Shown: positions 52,655 to 64,000 of the stretch, piece after piece
Layout: each line of letters opens with the position of its first letter
Position numbering within the stretch: position 1 is the stretch's first letter
Source: Marasmius tenuissimus
Lineage: Eukaryota > Basidiomycota > Agaricomycetes > Agaricales > Marasmiaceae
NCBI GenBank assembly: GCA_029532415.1
Contig: JAQOTA010000060.1
Location: forward strand, 2,232,001-2,296,000
Direction of reading: 5' to 3'
DNA length: 64,000 nt
The notes under the pieces: model-generated
What the model was told of the DNA's origin: nothing
Databases searched by the model: none
Seen by the model: only the letters and a program-made list of their open reading frames with translations
Position numbers and translations under genes: made by a program

Positions 52655-54263
52655 ATGGATCCTTCTCACAACGTCGTCGCCGACAACGACGCTAAAGGCG
52701 CCAGCGACGTTGCCAACGACGCCAAGGACGTTAACAAGGACGCGTCCCACGAGCCCAGCAAGAACGAGCAGCCCACTGAATCCCCTCCAACCGACCCCCA
52801 GTCACGTCCAGCTGAAGATACCCATCCACAGCCCAACGGCAAGGACAAGTCCTCAGAGAAGACCAAAGAAAATCCTTCTGCATCCCAGAAGCAGTCCCAG
52901 AATCCCCAGAAACCGTCTGCCTTCTCCAGATTCATCCGGAAACTCATCCCATGCATACCCTCGTCTCCCAGTTCTCAGCCTTTTGAAGTTGACGAACCTG
53001 CCGCTTCGCACGAAAAGGGCAAGCCTTCTGAAGTCACGACGAAGGACTCGGAGACTGCACCCTCGGACGCTCCCAAACAGCCCGAGCAGGCTGCTGAGGG
53101 TGCTGAGCAAACCGCACAATCTGGTACAACCGAACCAGCATCACATTCGCTTCCTCCATTGACGGTACCCCCCGCAACTTCCTCGGATGTCGACGTACTA
53201 GTGCCCCCGACACCTACTACCCTACTTTTACCACCAAATGAGACCGAAGGTGTCACTTCAGGCGCCGTCGTACCTCCTGGCTCTAGTGGCACGGTCAATA
53301 AACGACATTCTCATCACTCAACCTCCCCGACAAACGGCACTGCACCCGACGGGAATGAGGACTCGGAAGGCTCTAGCTTTACCGAAGACGACGACATCGA
53401 GGACCCGCACCACCTCGATGAAGTTGAAGATGAGGAGGAGAGATTGATCCTGAACGGAGGAGCAGGTATCCCTATTGGTCCCGTATGTGTATAAAAACTT
53501 GCCTTCCACACGGTTTTGCTAAGCTCTTTGCAGGATGGTGTCCCTAAACCCCTTCTTCCTCCCATTGCTCCCCAGCATGCCGGCAGAAAGTGCCTGGTAC
53601 TTGATCTGGACGAAACCCTCGTGCATAGTAGTTTCAAGGTACGTGTCGGTCTATATCTCAACCATCATATGAAGCTAACAACGGATGACAGTCCATACAA
53701 CACGCCGACTTCGTTGTGCCGGTGGAGATTGAGTATCACTGGCATAACGTGTACGTTATTAAGCGTCCCGGTGTGGATAACTTCCTCAAGAAGATGGGAG
53801 AGATCTACGAAATTGTTGTCTTCACTGCCAGTCTGAGCAAGGTGCGTCACACTTCCGAGGCGGCGCCCAACAGGGAACTTTACCAAACCGTTTCTTTACA
53901 GTACGCAGATCCCGTGTTGGATAGGCTCGACATTCACCATACAATCACGCATCGTCTGTTCCGAGAAAGTTGCTACAATCATAGAGGGAACTACGTTAAG
54001 GTTAGCCTCAGGCTTTTCGTTACCTTTCGGGCTTTGCGACTCACGTTGGCGCGTAGGACCTCTCCCAGCTCGGAAGGCCCATAGGCGACACAATTATCCT
54101 CGACAACTCCCCCGCATCTTACATCTTCCACCCCAACAATGCCGTGCCAGTCTCTTCCTGGTTCAACGATCCGCATGACACAGAATTGACCGACCTTGTT
54201 CCATTCCTCGCGGATTTGGCTACAGTTGACGACGTCAGAGGCGTGCTCGACGGCGCTCGTTAA
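52655..54263 (+). CDS. PSR/SCP-type HAD phosphatase (NLI-interacting-factor-like)
   Basis: Five exons (52655-53482, 53534-53638, 53692-53841, 53902-54000, 54057-54263) give 462 residues. The catalytic FCP1-type domain fills the C-terminal 190 residues: [11 protein letters not shown] with both nucleophile aspartates, [33 protein letters not shown], and [12 protein letters not shown]. The N-terminal 275 residues are Pro/Ser/Glu-rich and disordered with a Cys near residue 107 (KLIPCIP). Yeast Psr1/Psr2 are membrane-anchored phosphatases of the sodium and general stress response; homology of this kind is likely. The ATG at 52655 has a strong GCCATGG context. Confidence 0.92.
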
Positions 54264-55236
54264 AATTTAGGTGGCGGTCGCCATAGATTGGTGGTTTTTC
54301 CTAAGAGATGGCACATGGGGAAGGATTGCTCATGGACCTGCTTGACAGCATCACTAGGTCCTGGTTGATTTGCCCTGGATGTCCATTGAAAGGGGTGAGA
54401 CTGTTGAGGGGTACCTCGTCTTGGCAGAACTCGCCATACTTATTTGGTTCGCTTGTCGCCTTAGCACACATCTGTGGTGTTCTTTTTTCCTTCACTGTCT
54501 ATTTGTGTGTCCGCGGCTCAAATTATACATTGCACTCTTAAAGATTCGTATACCCCCATCCACCTGCGTGAGCAACACTCCCACCTTTTTTGCATTTTCA
54601 TCTCTCCGATACTCGATGCACGTTGTAGATTCTTCTCATCTTTTACGGCAGATACATTCATGGATACCAGCATCAGTTATCCATCCCACTTCACCCACGC
54701 TCGTTTAACCCGTTTCACCTCTTTCTGACTCCCCATTTCAACTATTCTACTCCCTCGGCTTTTTCCTGGACTGACATTATACATTGAGCAATGTTGTCGA
54801 TGCTGTTTATTGCTTTGATTCCGTTTAATTCGTGCAGTTTTCCTCTTTCTTTGATTACGATTTTGGTACGAAAATAATGAACGAAAATGAGTTCATGCGC
54901 CACACATGTTGACTGACTACACCCATAGGCCCAACCAAATGTCTTTAAACTTTCCATGCTACCCTTCGTTTACCTGAAAAAAACAAAACACGATTTTTCT
55001 GAATAGATAATATATATTGCAACAGAGGACTTTATTTAACAAAAGCTACCACAAAAAGTTGTCATGAGCTACCGCACCTTTCGCTACATCAACCACCAAC
55101 TCTTCAACTCTCGACTAACTACTACTTTGTTACAAGACGAACCTCAAGAACTGTTTTGGTCTCTTCTAGATCGTGGAAACTGATAACACTATACACCTTC
55201 AATGAAACGATCAAGAATGGCGACCACCCCCATCGT
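54264..55236. other. Convergent 3' intergenic region
   Basis: About 970 bp between two gene ends, pyrimidine-rich on the plus strand. No gene is recognised. The short open frames here show no protein-like features. Confidence 0.4.
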
Positions 55237-58178
55237 TCACTGCCTTCCGTTGCCAACAACCCCAGCGGATGTGGCCACAGGGGTCGTCGTCTCTTCATCC
55301 TCCCAAGGGCTGAAGTTCGGCTTGCGTATGCGAGGTAAACTCTGGAGCCAAGACGGGATTTTGCTCGATTCCCGTTGAGTTTGAGCGGCGACAGCCTGAG
55401 CGTGAACGTGGTTGGGAGAAGAAGGAATACTGCCTCCCACGTCGCTCAAACTCGGAAGGCGTTCCAAACTCGCGTTGGTCGAACCTCCGAGTGCACGGTG
55501 AAGCGCCTCACGCTCTGCAGGCGAAGGTGCAAAAGCACGGAGAAGGGTACTGCTATCCGAAGTCGTAGATAAATTGAGACCAGACCCGAGACCGGTGGGG
55601 TTCAACGCGTCGTAAATAGGTTGAGTATTGGCGGGCGCAACAGGTTGGGACCTGCGGAAGATGTCGAATACTTTCGCGTCTGGATTCAGACCCTTTCCTG
55701 GCCTGTCCCTCATCGAGAACCATCGCTTGGGGCCGGATTTTTCCTCCTGCACTGAGTCGATTTCATATCCGGATGAGCCATCTGAATTGTTGCGATGAGG
55801 GTAGGGCCTGTCAATACCACGTCCTACAAGCCAGTCGCGCTCGTTAGGCGGATAGATCCGTACTTCAAAGGGATCGTGCTCGAAGTCTTCTGCAATTGGC
55901 GACGAAGTGACCGGGGTCTTGGTAATGCTATCCGAACGATGATTAGCACTATCTTTGGGGCTTTTATCCTTCCAATCTCTCTCCAAGAAGATGTCGCTAT
56001 CAGACTGGAACGAGCGTGATAGTCCATCAACATTGTCAAGCGACGAGATCAGAGCGCTGGGGATCAAAGCTGAACCGGTTGAAGGTGAGATAACCACGGC
56101 AGGAGTCTGGGGTAAACCGTCGATCTCTGCGAAAGGTGAAAAAGTGCCGACGTGTGGGGGCCGAGTACCGTATGGAACCAGAGGTTGATCGAAGTAACCA
56201 GTGCCGCGCTGGGTGGGAAGAGCTTCGAGACTGAAGTTGGACAAACCGCCAAGCGCCAACTTTGGACGGTTGGAGGTTGGTCGGTCTCGCGGATCGGATA
56301 GTCGTCTTGTTAAGAGTCCATTGCCATTGGATAGAAGACCTCCATGGTGGTGGTGGTGATCAACTGGGTCCGAAGGCGGGAGGGAAGATTTAGTTGGCGA
56401 ATGATCTATTCCATTGACCGGCCATGGGGTAGCGGAGGTGTCGGTGTCGTTGGTAACGCGGTCTGACAACAAGGCGAGGCCCCGTTTTCGCGCATTCTCC
56501 TGCTCTCGCATGATATGAAGACGCTCAGTCTTTTGGTTAAGTCTGTCTTCGAGGTCCCGTGCGCGATCGTTGAGTGCTGCAATGACATCCTCCGCAACCT
56601 TGATTTCCCGCCGTTTCCGCTCTATTGCCTCCGTAACCTCCCGCTCCTCTTCAGATATCGTCTCACGAGTCTCTTGAATTGAGTTCTCGTCATCAACAAG
56701 ACGTTGTTGGAGGGTCGAGATTTCGTTGTCGAGGTGTTCCATGCGCCTCAAGGCATCATCGCGGGCAGACTCGGCGGCGCGTAGCCGCTTTTCTGCATCA
56801 CGCTTTGCGCTTTCGGCAACACGTTTCGAGTCGTCCAAGGCTTTCGTACGAGCTTTTAGGTCATTGCGAGCATTGTCGTCCTGTTTCTTCTTATCCCGAC
56901 AGCCATCAAGCTCCTGCTGAAGTTGCGCATGCGATTGATTTGCCGATGACTGATAGTCTGCTAATTGGCCGCGCAAATCCAATATGGAGGTATTCGAGAG
57001 TGATATCTGATGGAGAAGTTCGACCACACGAGGTGATTGATCAAACGACGTGGGTTGAGCCGTAACACCGGGACCGAGCTTGTGTTGCTCTTCAACAACG
57101 GGAGGAGCGGTCTGCGCGGGGGCCGGAGGCGTTGGGGCCTGAGACGGACGATCAAGGTTTGATTGCGACGGACGTGGAGTATGCAACGGCAAAGAAGCGC
57201 TCTTTGGAAGAGGAGGGGGCGTTGAGCTGCGGGGATGCGATAGACCAGTACGTTGCGAGGACTTTTCACGGTTACGTAGCCGAGGTGGGGATCCTCTCGA
57301 AAGACCATGGGGTGGAAGGTTTTTCGTGGAAAACGGTAGTCCAGGCAGGGCTTGATATGTGTCACGAAATTGAACATGCAGCTCTCCACTATGAAAGACA
57401 GCCTGAACTCACCATTACAGTCGTTGAGCCTATCCAAAGTCTTCATACCCATGATGCCAGAACTCCAACTCTCCTCGACATTACCCGAGCGGGCGATGAC
57501 ATCCTGATACCAAGCTTCGAGCACGCCACCTCTCCACCACCTCCCAAAGGCACCAATAAACCAGGAATCTGATATCATCGACACATCGCGATGATCGTTT
57601 ACAGGGCGATCGGATTTGACGGAGGGAATAATTGCAGCAATCGTGAATATACCAAAGCTATGAAAGACGTGTTTTGGGGTTCGAAGTGACACCGAAGCAC
57701 GGTTGGCAAAATGAAAAGGCGAACGATTCTCGAAAGGGAGAGTAGTATGCGCTTTAGCGGCACCGTGTCTGAAAGATACATGATTTGAACTGTCTTCCTG
57801 CTGGGCATCGGTATCTTCATCGATGGTATCGAGACGACTGAGATGCTGGCGGAATGATAGCTCGGTAAGATATGCCCGGAAGGACGTTTCAGAGGGATTT
57901 GTGAGATATGCTGAAAGGACGAGAAAGGTCAGTGAGATGAAATGAGAGCGCGAGACAATGGACATGAAAAACGAGAACACGAGCCAAAAAAACGAGGCAA
58001 AAGAGTGTGAAATGATTTGAAGAAAAAGGGAAAACTCACCCAATACAAGAAAAACGATAGAGAAGACGACAATGCAGAATATAGATTGTATGTCGCCTTT
58101 GCCCAAGACAGTGCCAACCAACTCCGCAAACGGTCTACGAAGGGACATAATGCCCAGGCCACCGAAAGAGATGCTCAT
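55237..58178 (-). CDS. Fungal membrane and coiled-coil protein of unknown function
   Basis: Three exons (58178-58040, 57910-57413, 57350-55237; introns 129 and 62 nt) close to 916 residues. An N-terminal transmembrane helix (SIFCIVVFSIVFLVL, about 31-45) is followed by a well-preserved block (YLTNPSETSFRAYLTELSFRQ, then SVSLRTPKHVFHSFGIFT and SWFIGAFGRWWRGG) that resembles a family of unnamed fungal proteins. A Pro-rich linker, a long charged coiled coil (about residues 320-490) and a Ser/Pro-rich C-terminal half with KIPSWLQSLPRIRKPNF at the end follow. The frame is open upstream to 58460, so the start could be earlier. The role is unknown; the layout fits a membrane-anchored scaffold. Confidence 0.8.
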
Positions 58179-58825
58179 GAGGAGAAAGAGAGAGTCCCTC
58201 CGGGAAGAGTTATGGAGGCTAGAAGACTGGCCTGGGTGGGCAAGCGGGCTGCCAGAATCTACTTGAACAGACAGGTTTGCAACTGGGCCGCTGACGATAG
58301 CGACCTCAGTCCAGAATATCGAGGAGAGAATGAGAGAGAAAAAGAGGAAACTTTGGATGACTGGCGGAGGTGCTCGTCGATGAGCCCAAAGCTGCGACGA
58401 AATGGCAGAACCAAATCCCCAAATTGTGTGACTCATCCTGTCACACACCATGACTATCAAATTTGCTATCCGAGGCTTGTCGGTATCGCCTCAACCTGTA
58501 TACCAATTGCCCTGTACTTGAAAAACTGTTCAGATTCTATATTTTCTTGGGCGCAGAGTGACAGCGCAATCAATCATCCATTAGAGCTATGTATAACCAC
58601 AGCAACCTCAGTACAGACCCACAGTCTGCGTTTTTCCTCTCCGTACGGCCATCAACGAACATACACATGACGCGGTCACACCGGCCAATTCATCCGGATC
58701 TGGCCGTCGCGAAGAGGACTGCCGCCTCTTGAATTGTTTCAGCACCAAAGAAGTTCGAACCTGAACATGTGTACATGGATTCTGTAGACAGATTATCAAC
58801 GGTCTGTCAACAATACATACTCGCC
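58179..58825. other. Intergenic region between two minus-strand genes
   Basis: This is upstream of the membrane/coiled-coil gene and downstream of the candidate telomere gene. The in-frame open extension to 58460 may be 5' UTR or extra coding sequence. Confidence 0.35.
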
Positions 58826-61825
58826 CTACTTCTTCAGCCTCTGTACCCGTTCTCTCCCAGTCTTCAATAGAATCGTTCCCAGTCGTTCCCAGCTCATCTT
58901 CCACGGCTCGTCAGCTTTCATCCCTTCTAGGTTCAAAGAAAACCCGTTCAACTTGCGCCTTCCCTCGGTGGAGTCATGACACCCTCGTGCAGGGCCAGCA
59001 TCGTGTTCCACCCGGGTCCTCTTGAACCTCGCAACATGCTCGCTCACATGTTCGATGTCGTCAAACGCGTCCGTCCTTGCACGCTTCTTCGGTTTCGAGA
59101 TAGCGGTGGATATATCATTATGATCGTGAGTCTGTATGCGGGGCTGAGCAGGCACAGCAGCACCGATATCCTCGCGACGGGACCTGCGGCTTGATGAGCT
59201 CGCAGCAACCGCACTGCGTTGATCTTGATGGACCTTTTTCCTTGCCTCACAAGAGCCCATAAAGCTGGGCTTCACCCACTCTGCCGGATCATAAAGAGCC
59301 TCCACGCCCCCCCGTCCGGCACCGAAAAGCGACTCCAATGTCTGTTCATCGTCGACCTCATGACCAGCTTGAACTTCCCCAGCTCCCTTCGGATATCGCT
59401 GGGAAATCTCCGTCTTAGCTTGGCGATAGAGCCGTTGCCGAGAGACACGATCAACAGATTTATCATGTTCGTCCCGCGGTTGATCTCCAAGATCATCTTC
59501 CTCATCTTCTTCTTCCTGGCCCTCCGCATCCACATTAGGCAACGCAAAAGTCCCGGGGTGAACAACCATTGAACATTCCTCGGTGCGGGTATCTCCAACC
59601 TCTACCTCGTCCTCGTGACGGACTTCGGACTGAGAACAATCAGGTTGTGTCTCGGGGATGATTAACTCCTCATTGGGCTTAATCTTCGCCGCCGCGGGAG
59701 CGGGATTGACATTGATTGGTAGCTGTGGTTGCTGTATTTGTTGTGGTTGTCGTTCAACACGCCGCGACTCATTCTGTGATCCCGCTTTGTCCTCAGCGTC
59801 GTGCTCCAAATTGGTTTCCTTAGACAGTTCATCTCCCCAGCCTTGACTCCGACCTTGACTCTGCTCCTGGCTCCCACTTGTATCCGAGGGCGGAGCTAAA
59901 ACAACTGGACGCTCCGAACGCGGCAAATCGACCGGCTGGCGTGGTGGAGGAACCCTTCTCCGCACATTCATACCCATATCAAACGATGACGACAAGTAAG
60001 CCACAGTTTGCGTTCCCGGGACGTGTGACACCAACGAGGAGGGAATCGAGAACTTCACAGGGGACACTGATGGTCGCTCTCTATCATCCGAATGCAGGTC
60101 TTTGGGCATTTCGGGAGACGATACGATAGGGAGACCGGATTCTTCTTCCGTGTCAATTGGATGTATATCTTGTGTGGGAGGAATGTGAACGCGTCGTCGT
60201 TGGGCAGGGGTAGGAGCCGTTAAGGAGGGAGGCTGAGGAGGAGAGGGTGATGAACGTGTAGGCTGTGAAGACGACTCTAAGACAGGGGCCTCTCCTTGTT
60301 CTTCCTCGTCATCCGTGTTCGACCATTCCTCTAAAGGCGTGGCTGACCGGTCCCTCGACGGCAGGTGGTCGGGCTCTGAGGGAGGCGGGGTAGCCTGTTG
60401 GGATGGCCAAGATTCAATGAGGAAGGTTTCGTCTGGCTCTGCTTGAGAGGCCGTGCCGGTGGAATCTAACGAGCGAGGGTAGTAGTTAGACCCCTTGAAA
60501 ACGGCTCGCTTCAAGGGGAATACCGACCTTTATCCTTCTTCGAGTGTTCCACTGGTGCTTGATCTAACGGTGGTTGCGCTGGCTGAGAGGACCCTAGGTC
60601 TAGCGGGTTGAAATCTGCATATGAAATGTGAGTAACGAACCAGACTAAAAACGAAATCCATGACCTACTCTGCGGTTTGGGATTTGCTGCAGGCCGTGTT
60701 ACGACACCAACATCGATGTTTTCACCGTAGATCAGTTTTGAATTGGCGATAAGCATTTATTCATGTAACAGACAAGTTGAACGCACTAGAAAGCCCATCT
60801 GCGATCTCCTTCCACCCTTCGGGGCGCATCGAATACCTCCGAGGATACTTCTTGTAACGCTGAAGATACCCACTCAGTCACGACGCGATGCCTAAGCCAC
60901 GATATCGCACGTACCTCCCATCGTCGTTCGCGTTTCCTTGCAAAAGTATCTTCGGTAACCTCCTTCATCTTCCCCTTGCCCTTCGAGATAGACGCGTAAC
61001 CTTTGATGGACGATGCCTCTTTCCTTCGCGCGTCTGGTTGTGGTTGGGGGCTAGGAGACCCATGTCCCTCAGGCAGCATAATCTTCACCTGCCTCTCGCA
61101 GCTCTTCTGCTCTGTGACATTCACCCGGTCTTTGAGAACATTCCTAAACAACCCCAATAAGTTGCCAGAAGTTGAGGAACCAAATCGTTCTTGACGTACC
61201 CCTCTCCTCCTCCCTTCCTCAAACCTGCAGCCCATTCCTTGACATCACTCACGGAGTCTTCGACTGCCTTCGGGTTCTCCCACACATCTTCACCGCAAGA
61301 ACCTATTAAACAAAATTCTGTACAATCCAAGGCCAACCTTGGCTCCGCTGATAACTTGCTTGGACCCACAACCGGGATACGTGTGTGGATGAGGCGGTAT
61401 TGCTGTAGGGTAATAAGAGAGGTCTTATTCTCTGTGAATCGTTCATTATTATCACTGAAGCAAGATTCCTACGTTAGAATTAACCACTTGAACGCGTCCA
61501 GCACACGTACCGGCGATATTTCGCTATGCTTTCCTGGCTAAACTTGACTGGAATGTGGTGTTTCTTGTCCGATACCACAGCCCATATAATAGAATCTTCG
61601 TCCAAATTCGTCGATCCGTAATGTAGAATCTGAATTGCAGAAAGCAGTTTTGAGTTGCTAGTAATTCAAGACTGCACGCATCGCTGGTTGTTGTCAACCT
61701 ACCCCGATGACCTGCACCTTCTTCTTCTGCTTGCATACTTTAATTGCGCTCGTATTAGCACCGTGTTCTTGAGCGACGTCTATAAGATAGTTTGCGATCC
61801 ATGCCGGAGACACGGATTTCGACAT
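58826..61825 (-). CDS. Candidate TPP1/Tpz1-like telomere protein (tentative)
   Basis: Seven exons (61825-61703, 61629-61511, 61454-61200, 61143-60915, 60859-60787, 60614-60528, 60465-58826) close to 841 residues. The 172-nt intron 60615-60786 is long and might hide another small exon. The first 170 residues look like a single OB fold: SPAWIANYLIDVAQEHG, VQVIGILHYGS, SIIWAVVSDKKHHIPVKFS, TSLITLQQYRLIHTRIPV, ALDCTEFCLIGSCGEDVW. The order 'Trp-Ile helix, regulated ligand phrase with FS, then Y-L-I strand' resembles the TPP1/Est3 OB domain. The remaining 650 residues are acidic, Ser/Pro/Gln-rich and largely disordered, with a few conserved-looking short blocks (RLYRQAKTEISQRYP, SLNLEGMKADEPWKMSWERL). 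Alternative: another OB-fold DNA-repair or telomere factor. Confidence 0.55.
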
Positions 61826-61924
61826 GGTGAGAGGGGGAAACAACTGTGGGAAGCGCGTCGCGAAAGCGGCAAACGACACGTGCCAAAATTGTACCGCCGG
61901 CGCCTAATTATAACCAGGGGGGCC

Positions 61925-62113
61925 ATGGACCGGTGCTCCTCTAGATCTGTGCTTTCCGACTCTCCGAGGGTTGAATTGGAACAAAAGAGGTGCGATGCTA
62001 CTAATAGCCACTCGAAGGGCGCTGAAGATTCAGATCTGCTCGATCGCTTTAACGAGGTGCTTATGTCCAGCTGTAACGCTGCATTATCCGTTCTACAGAC
62101 TCTCCAGAGCTAA
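61925..62113 (+). CDS. Possible small protein, unrecognised
   Basis: The 62-codon frame begins in a strong GCCATGG context, 100 bp divergent from the candidate telomere gene. Its C-terminal third (LLDRFNEVLMSSCNAALSVL) could form an amphipathic helix. No family is recognised and splicing is not excluded. It may be chance. Confidence 0.22.
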   Translation: MDRCSSRSVLSDSPRVELEQKRCDATNSHSKGAEDSDLLDRFNEVLMSSCNAALSVLQTLQS

Positions 62114-62444
62114 GTTCGATATCCAGTCATAACTCCGTACGACCCGTACCATAGCATTTCAGACTTCCAATTGCAAGTGTAAGACCACAAATATAGCTCC
62201 AGCTTGTCGCCTAGTACCTACAAGTCCACGGTTTGCTGAAGTAAGAGTGCGCCGAGCATCATGACAAAGACGTTGACAAAGAACATATAAAAACGGGTTA
62301 CATAAAGTTCAATACTTGCTTTTCGACTTTGACGATGTCAACGACGTTCGTCTCTACAGCTCTCAGACGACCCAAGAATGACTTTTTCACTCAGCGATGG
62401 GAATCGGGGCATGGGGGGTTTGCATATTCGAGAGCTATAATCAT

Positions 62445-62461
62445 ACACACACACACACACA
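62445..62461. repeat. (AC)n microsatellite
   Basis: A run of 17 nt alternating A and C. Confidence 0.85.
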
Positions 62462-62596
62462 TTCGACAAGTACAAGTCCGACGTTACAAGAAAAAGTCAG
62501 CGCAGGAAAATGGAAAACGAAAACAGAACACAGGGAGCGGTCGGAAAAAGTACGTGTCCAATGATAAGTTATCTAGGCTGACTATGACTTCAGTCG

Positions 62597-63422
62597 TTAC
62601 GTCTTTTTCTCCTCTTTCTTCTCGCCATCTTTCGATTGGTCTGCAAGCTGCTGAGGCTGAACGGTGGATGGCAGAGATGGCATAACCTGGGAGTGCTGAC
62701 TGAGCGCAGCTCGGAGGGTGGCATTCTCAACCCGAAGCTGGTCGACGAGCGCACGACATTCCTCCCAACGGCGATTGGCTTCATCAGCCGAGGCGAGTGC
62801 AGCATCGAGGAGCTGGGAACGGGACTCAAGAGCCTTGACGTGTCTAATCATCGATTGGATCAGAAACGACGCGAAACGATCTCACAGGAACCAAGGAGAC
62901 TCACTGGTCACGTCGCTCTCTAAAGGCGCGCTGGGCTTTACGGTTCTGTTCTGCTCGTTTACTGTTGCTCAACGCTCGGCCTGCGTTCGACCCGGCAGCA
63001 CCCTGATCCTGCTGTTGAGATGGGTCCTGTTGCTCGCCTCCTGGAGGACCTGGAGGAGGAGGACCTGGGGGCGGCATGCCGGGTGAATGATTCGGATTGA
63101 ACTCGGGAGCAGGGAATGGATAGTGCTGCAGCAGACCAGGATGGGTAGACAGGACGTGCTGGGGAGAAATCTGTGGAGGACCTGCAGGAGGGGCTGGAGG
63201 AGGAGGCTGAGCGGTCGCTGGACTGTCTTGGGTCATTGACTGGTCAGCAGGAGACTTTCTTTTACGCGATCTGGAGGTCGTCGTTGGCTGAGCTGGCTGA
63301 TTTATTGGAGGAGGATCTTCTCTCAAACGCATAGTCTGATTTGGCTGCTGCAATAGCTGAGGCTGAGCTGTCGCATTTTGCTGGTTAGGCTGCTGGCTCG
63401 GCTGTTGGTCGAAACTCAACAT
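62597..63422 (-). CDS. bZIP transcription factor (AP-1/Yap-like)
   Basis: Two exons (63422-62905, 62843-62597; intron 61 nt) give 254 residues. The N-terminal 140 residues are Gln/Pro-rich with a basic SRSRKRKSPAD. The DNA-binding basic region is KRAEQNRKAQRAFRERR at about 157-173, with the N..AQ..F..R pattern of fungal Yap/Pap1 factors rather than the N..AA..S..R of Gcn4/CREB. It is followed by a zipper-like helix (HVKALESRSQLLDAALASAD, LVDQLRVENATLRAAL). The Cys-rich redox domains of Yap1 are absent. The intron splits the basic region from the zipper. The target is unknown. Confidence 0.92.
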
Positions 63423-64000
63423 CTGGCCTGGCGGGGGAGGGGGGCTTACAAACGATTTGTCTTGGTAAGCCCGTCTTTATTAGTCAGATCTCATGTCACC
63501 GTCACACCAATGTGACTTTTTCCACGCACATGCCCAAGCGCTTTGGCCAAGGCTTGTCCTTTACACAGCGTAAAACGGCGAGAATTGATTGACGGCGAAT
63601 TGTGAGAAAATCCAGATTTTCCTGGAATTTGCTGGGAATTTGCCGGCTGTCATTCTTGAAGCTCGCGCATTCTCGTCTCTTTCTCATTTCTGACAATTTC
63701 TCAGCATGTACCAGAATATACCGAGAATATACAACACTTATTTTTCGTACACTCGTACTCGCGGACTTAGACTTCTTCAACACTTTGCTTCCTGACTCCG
63801 ACCACTCCCGCGCTCGAGATACGTGTCAAATTCTTGCTCTCATTGCGCCTCTATCCTCTCTCTGCGCCTACGGCTGACATCTTCATAGCTTCTACAATTT
63901 CTCAACGGGTTGACAAAACCTGAAAAGCCACGAAGCATCAACAAAGCAATGTCAAGAAAGTGCATGGAGCTATCTAAATCAAGCCTACATATCTCGAGTG
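63423..64000. other. Region upstream of the bZIP gene to the window end
   Basis: It holds the bZIP promoter and unassigned sequence. No coding frame with protein-like features is seen; any gene beyond the window edge cannot be judged. Confidence 0.35.

Larger units (their letters stand above)
61826..62596. other. Intergenic region between the candidate telomere gene and the bZIP gene
   Basis: It holds a possible 62-codon plus-strand frame (61925-62113) and an (AC)n microsatellite (62445-62461). Confidence 0.4.

Noticed and set aside
57132..57572. 146-codon plus-strand frame
   Set aside because: Antisense to the conserved part of the membrane/coiled-coil gene; no family resemblance.

Overview
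The window looks like chromosomal DNA of a filamentous basidiomycete, most likely an agaricomycete. Genes are split by many short GT-AG introns (mostly 48-67 nt), genes are closely packed on both strands, and the encoded set is eukaryotic and fungal (RPA43, PAM16, KTI12, a LIM/RhoGAP protein, a BTA1-type betaine-lipid synthase, RAD23, ARF, a PSR-type phosphatase). The transposons (a Ty3 chromovirus, a LINE and a Ty1/copia element) are also of types common in mushroom genomes. No rRNA, tRNA or CRISPR array was recognised.

The left 27 kb is a transposon block. Positions 1-3446 and 12977-13808 are old, AT-rich sequence almost free of CpG, with no gene. They are separated by a nested structure. 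A solo LTR (3452-3620 plus 12425-12971, TSD GTAAC) was split by a full-length Ty3/gypsy chromovirus of the same family inserted in the opposite direction (3621-12419, minus strand, LTRs 714 bp each, TSD TCTAC). The chromovirus has gag, PR-RT-RH-IN and a C-terminal chromodomain, but carries four internal TGA codons across its genes, one TAA, and a YLDD to YLDN change in the RT active site. Next to its 3' LTR it carries an extra gene on the opposite strand, with its own TATA box and a cysteine cluster. An 11-nt sequence just inside the 5' LTR is exactly complementary to 11 nt located 33 nt after a TATA box in the LTR, the arrangement expected for Tf1-type self-priming.

A minus-strand LINE (13809-about 16380) has lost its reverse transcriptase by an in-frame deletion that fuses the endonuclease start to RNase H. 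Positions 16381-20194 hold repeat debris, including a decayed LTR related to the chromovirus. A complete Ty1/copia element (20200-26286, LTRs 258 bp, TSD GTCTG, one open 1733-codon gag-pol) looks young.

The right 37 kb is gene-dense. In order: PHS1-type dehydratase (-), RPA43 (-), PAM16 (+), BTB protein (+), LIM-LIM-coiled coil-C1-RhoGAP protein (-), KTI12 (+), an AhpC/TSA-like protein (+), BTA1 (-), RAD23 (-), an LRR protein (+), ARF (+), cysteine synthase (+), PSR-type phosphatase (+), a membrane/coiled-coil protein (-), a candidate TPP1-like telomere protein (-) and a bZIP factor (-). For most of these the exon set was read by hand and closes to a whole number of codons. Several head-to-head pairs share short promoters (RPA43/PAM16, RhoGAP/KTI12, RAD23/LRR). 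Notable gene-structure features are a 9-nt microexon in BTA1, a GC-AG intron in RPA43, a 35-nt intron in the RhoGAP gene and a first coding exon of PAM16 that is only the ATG. Splice coordinates come from manual reading and may be off by a base in places.
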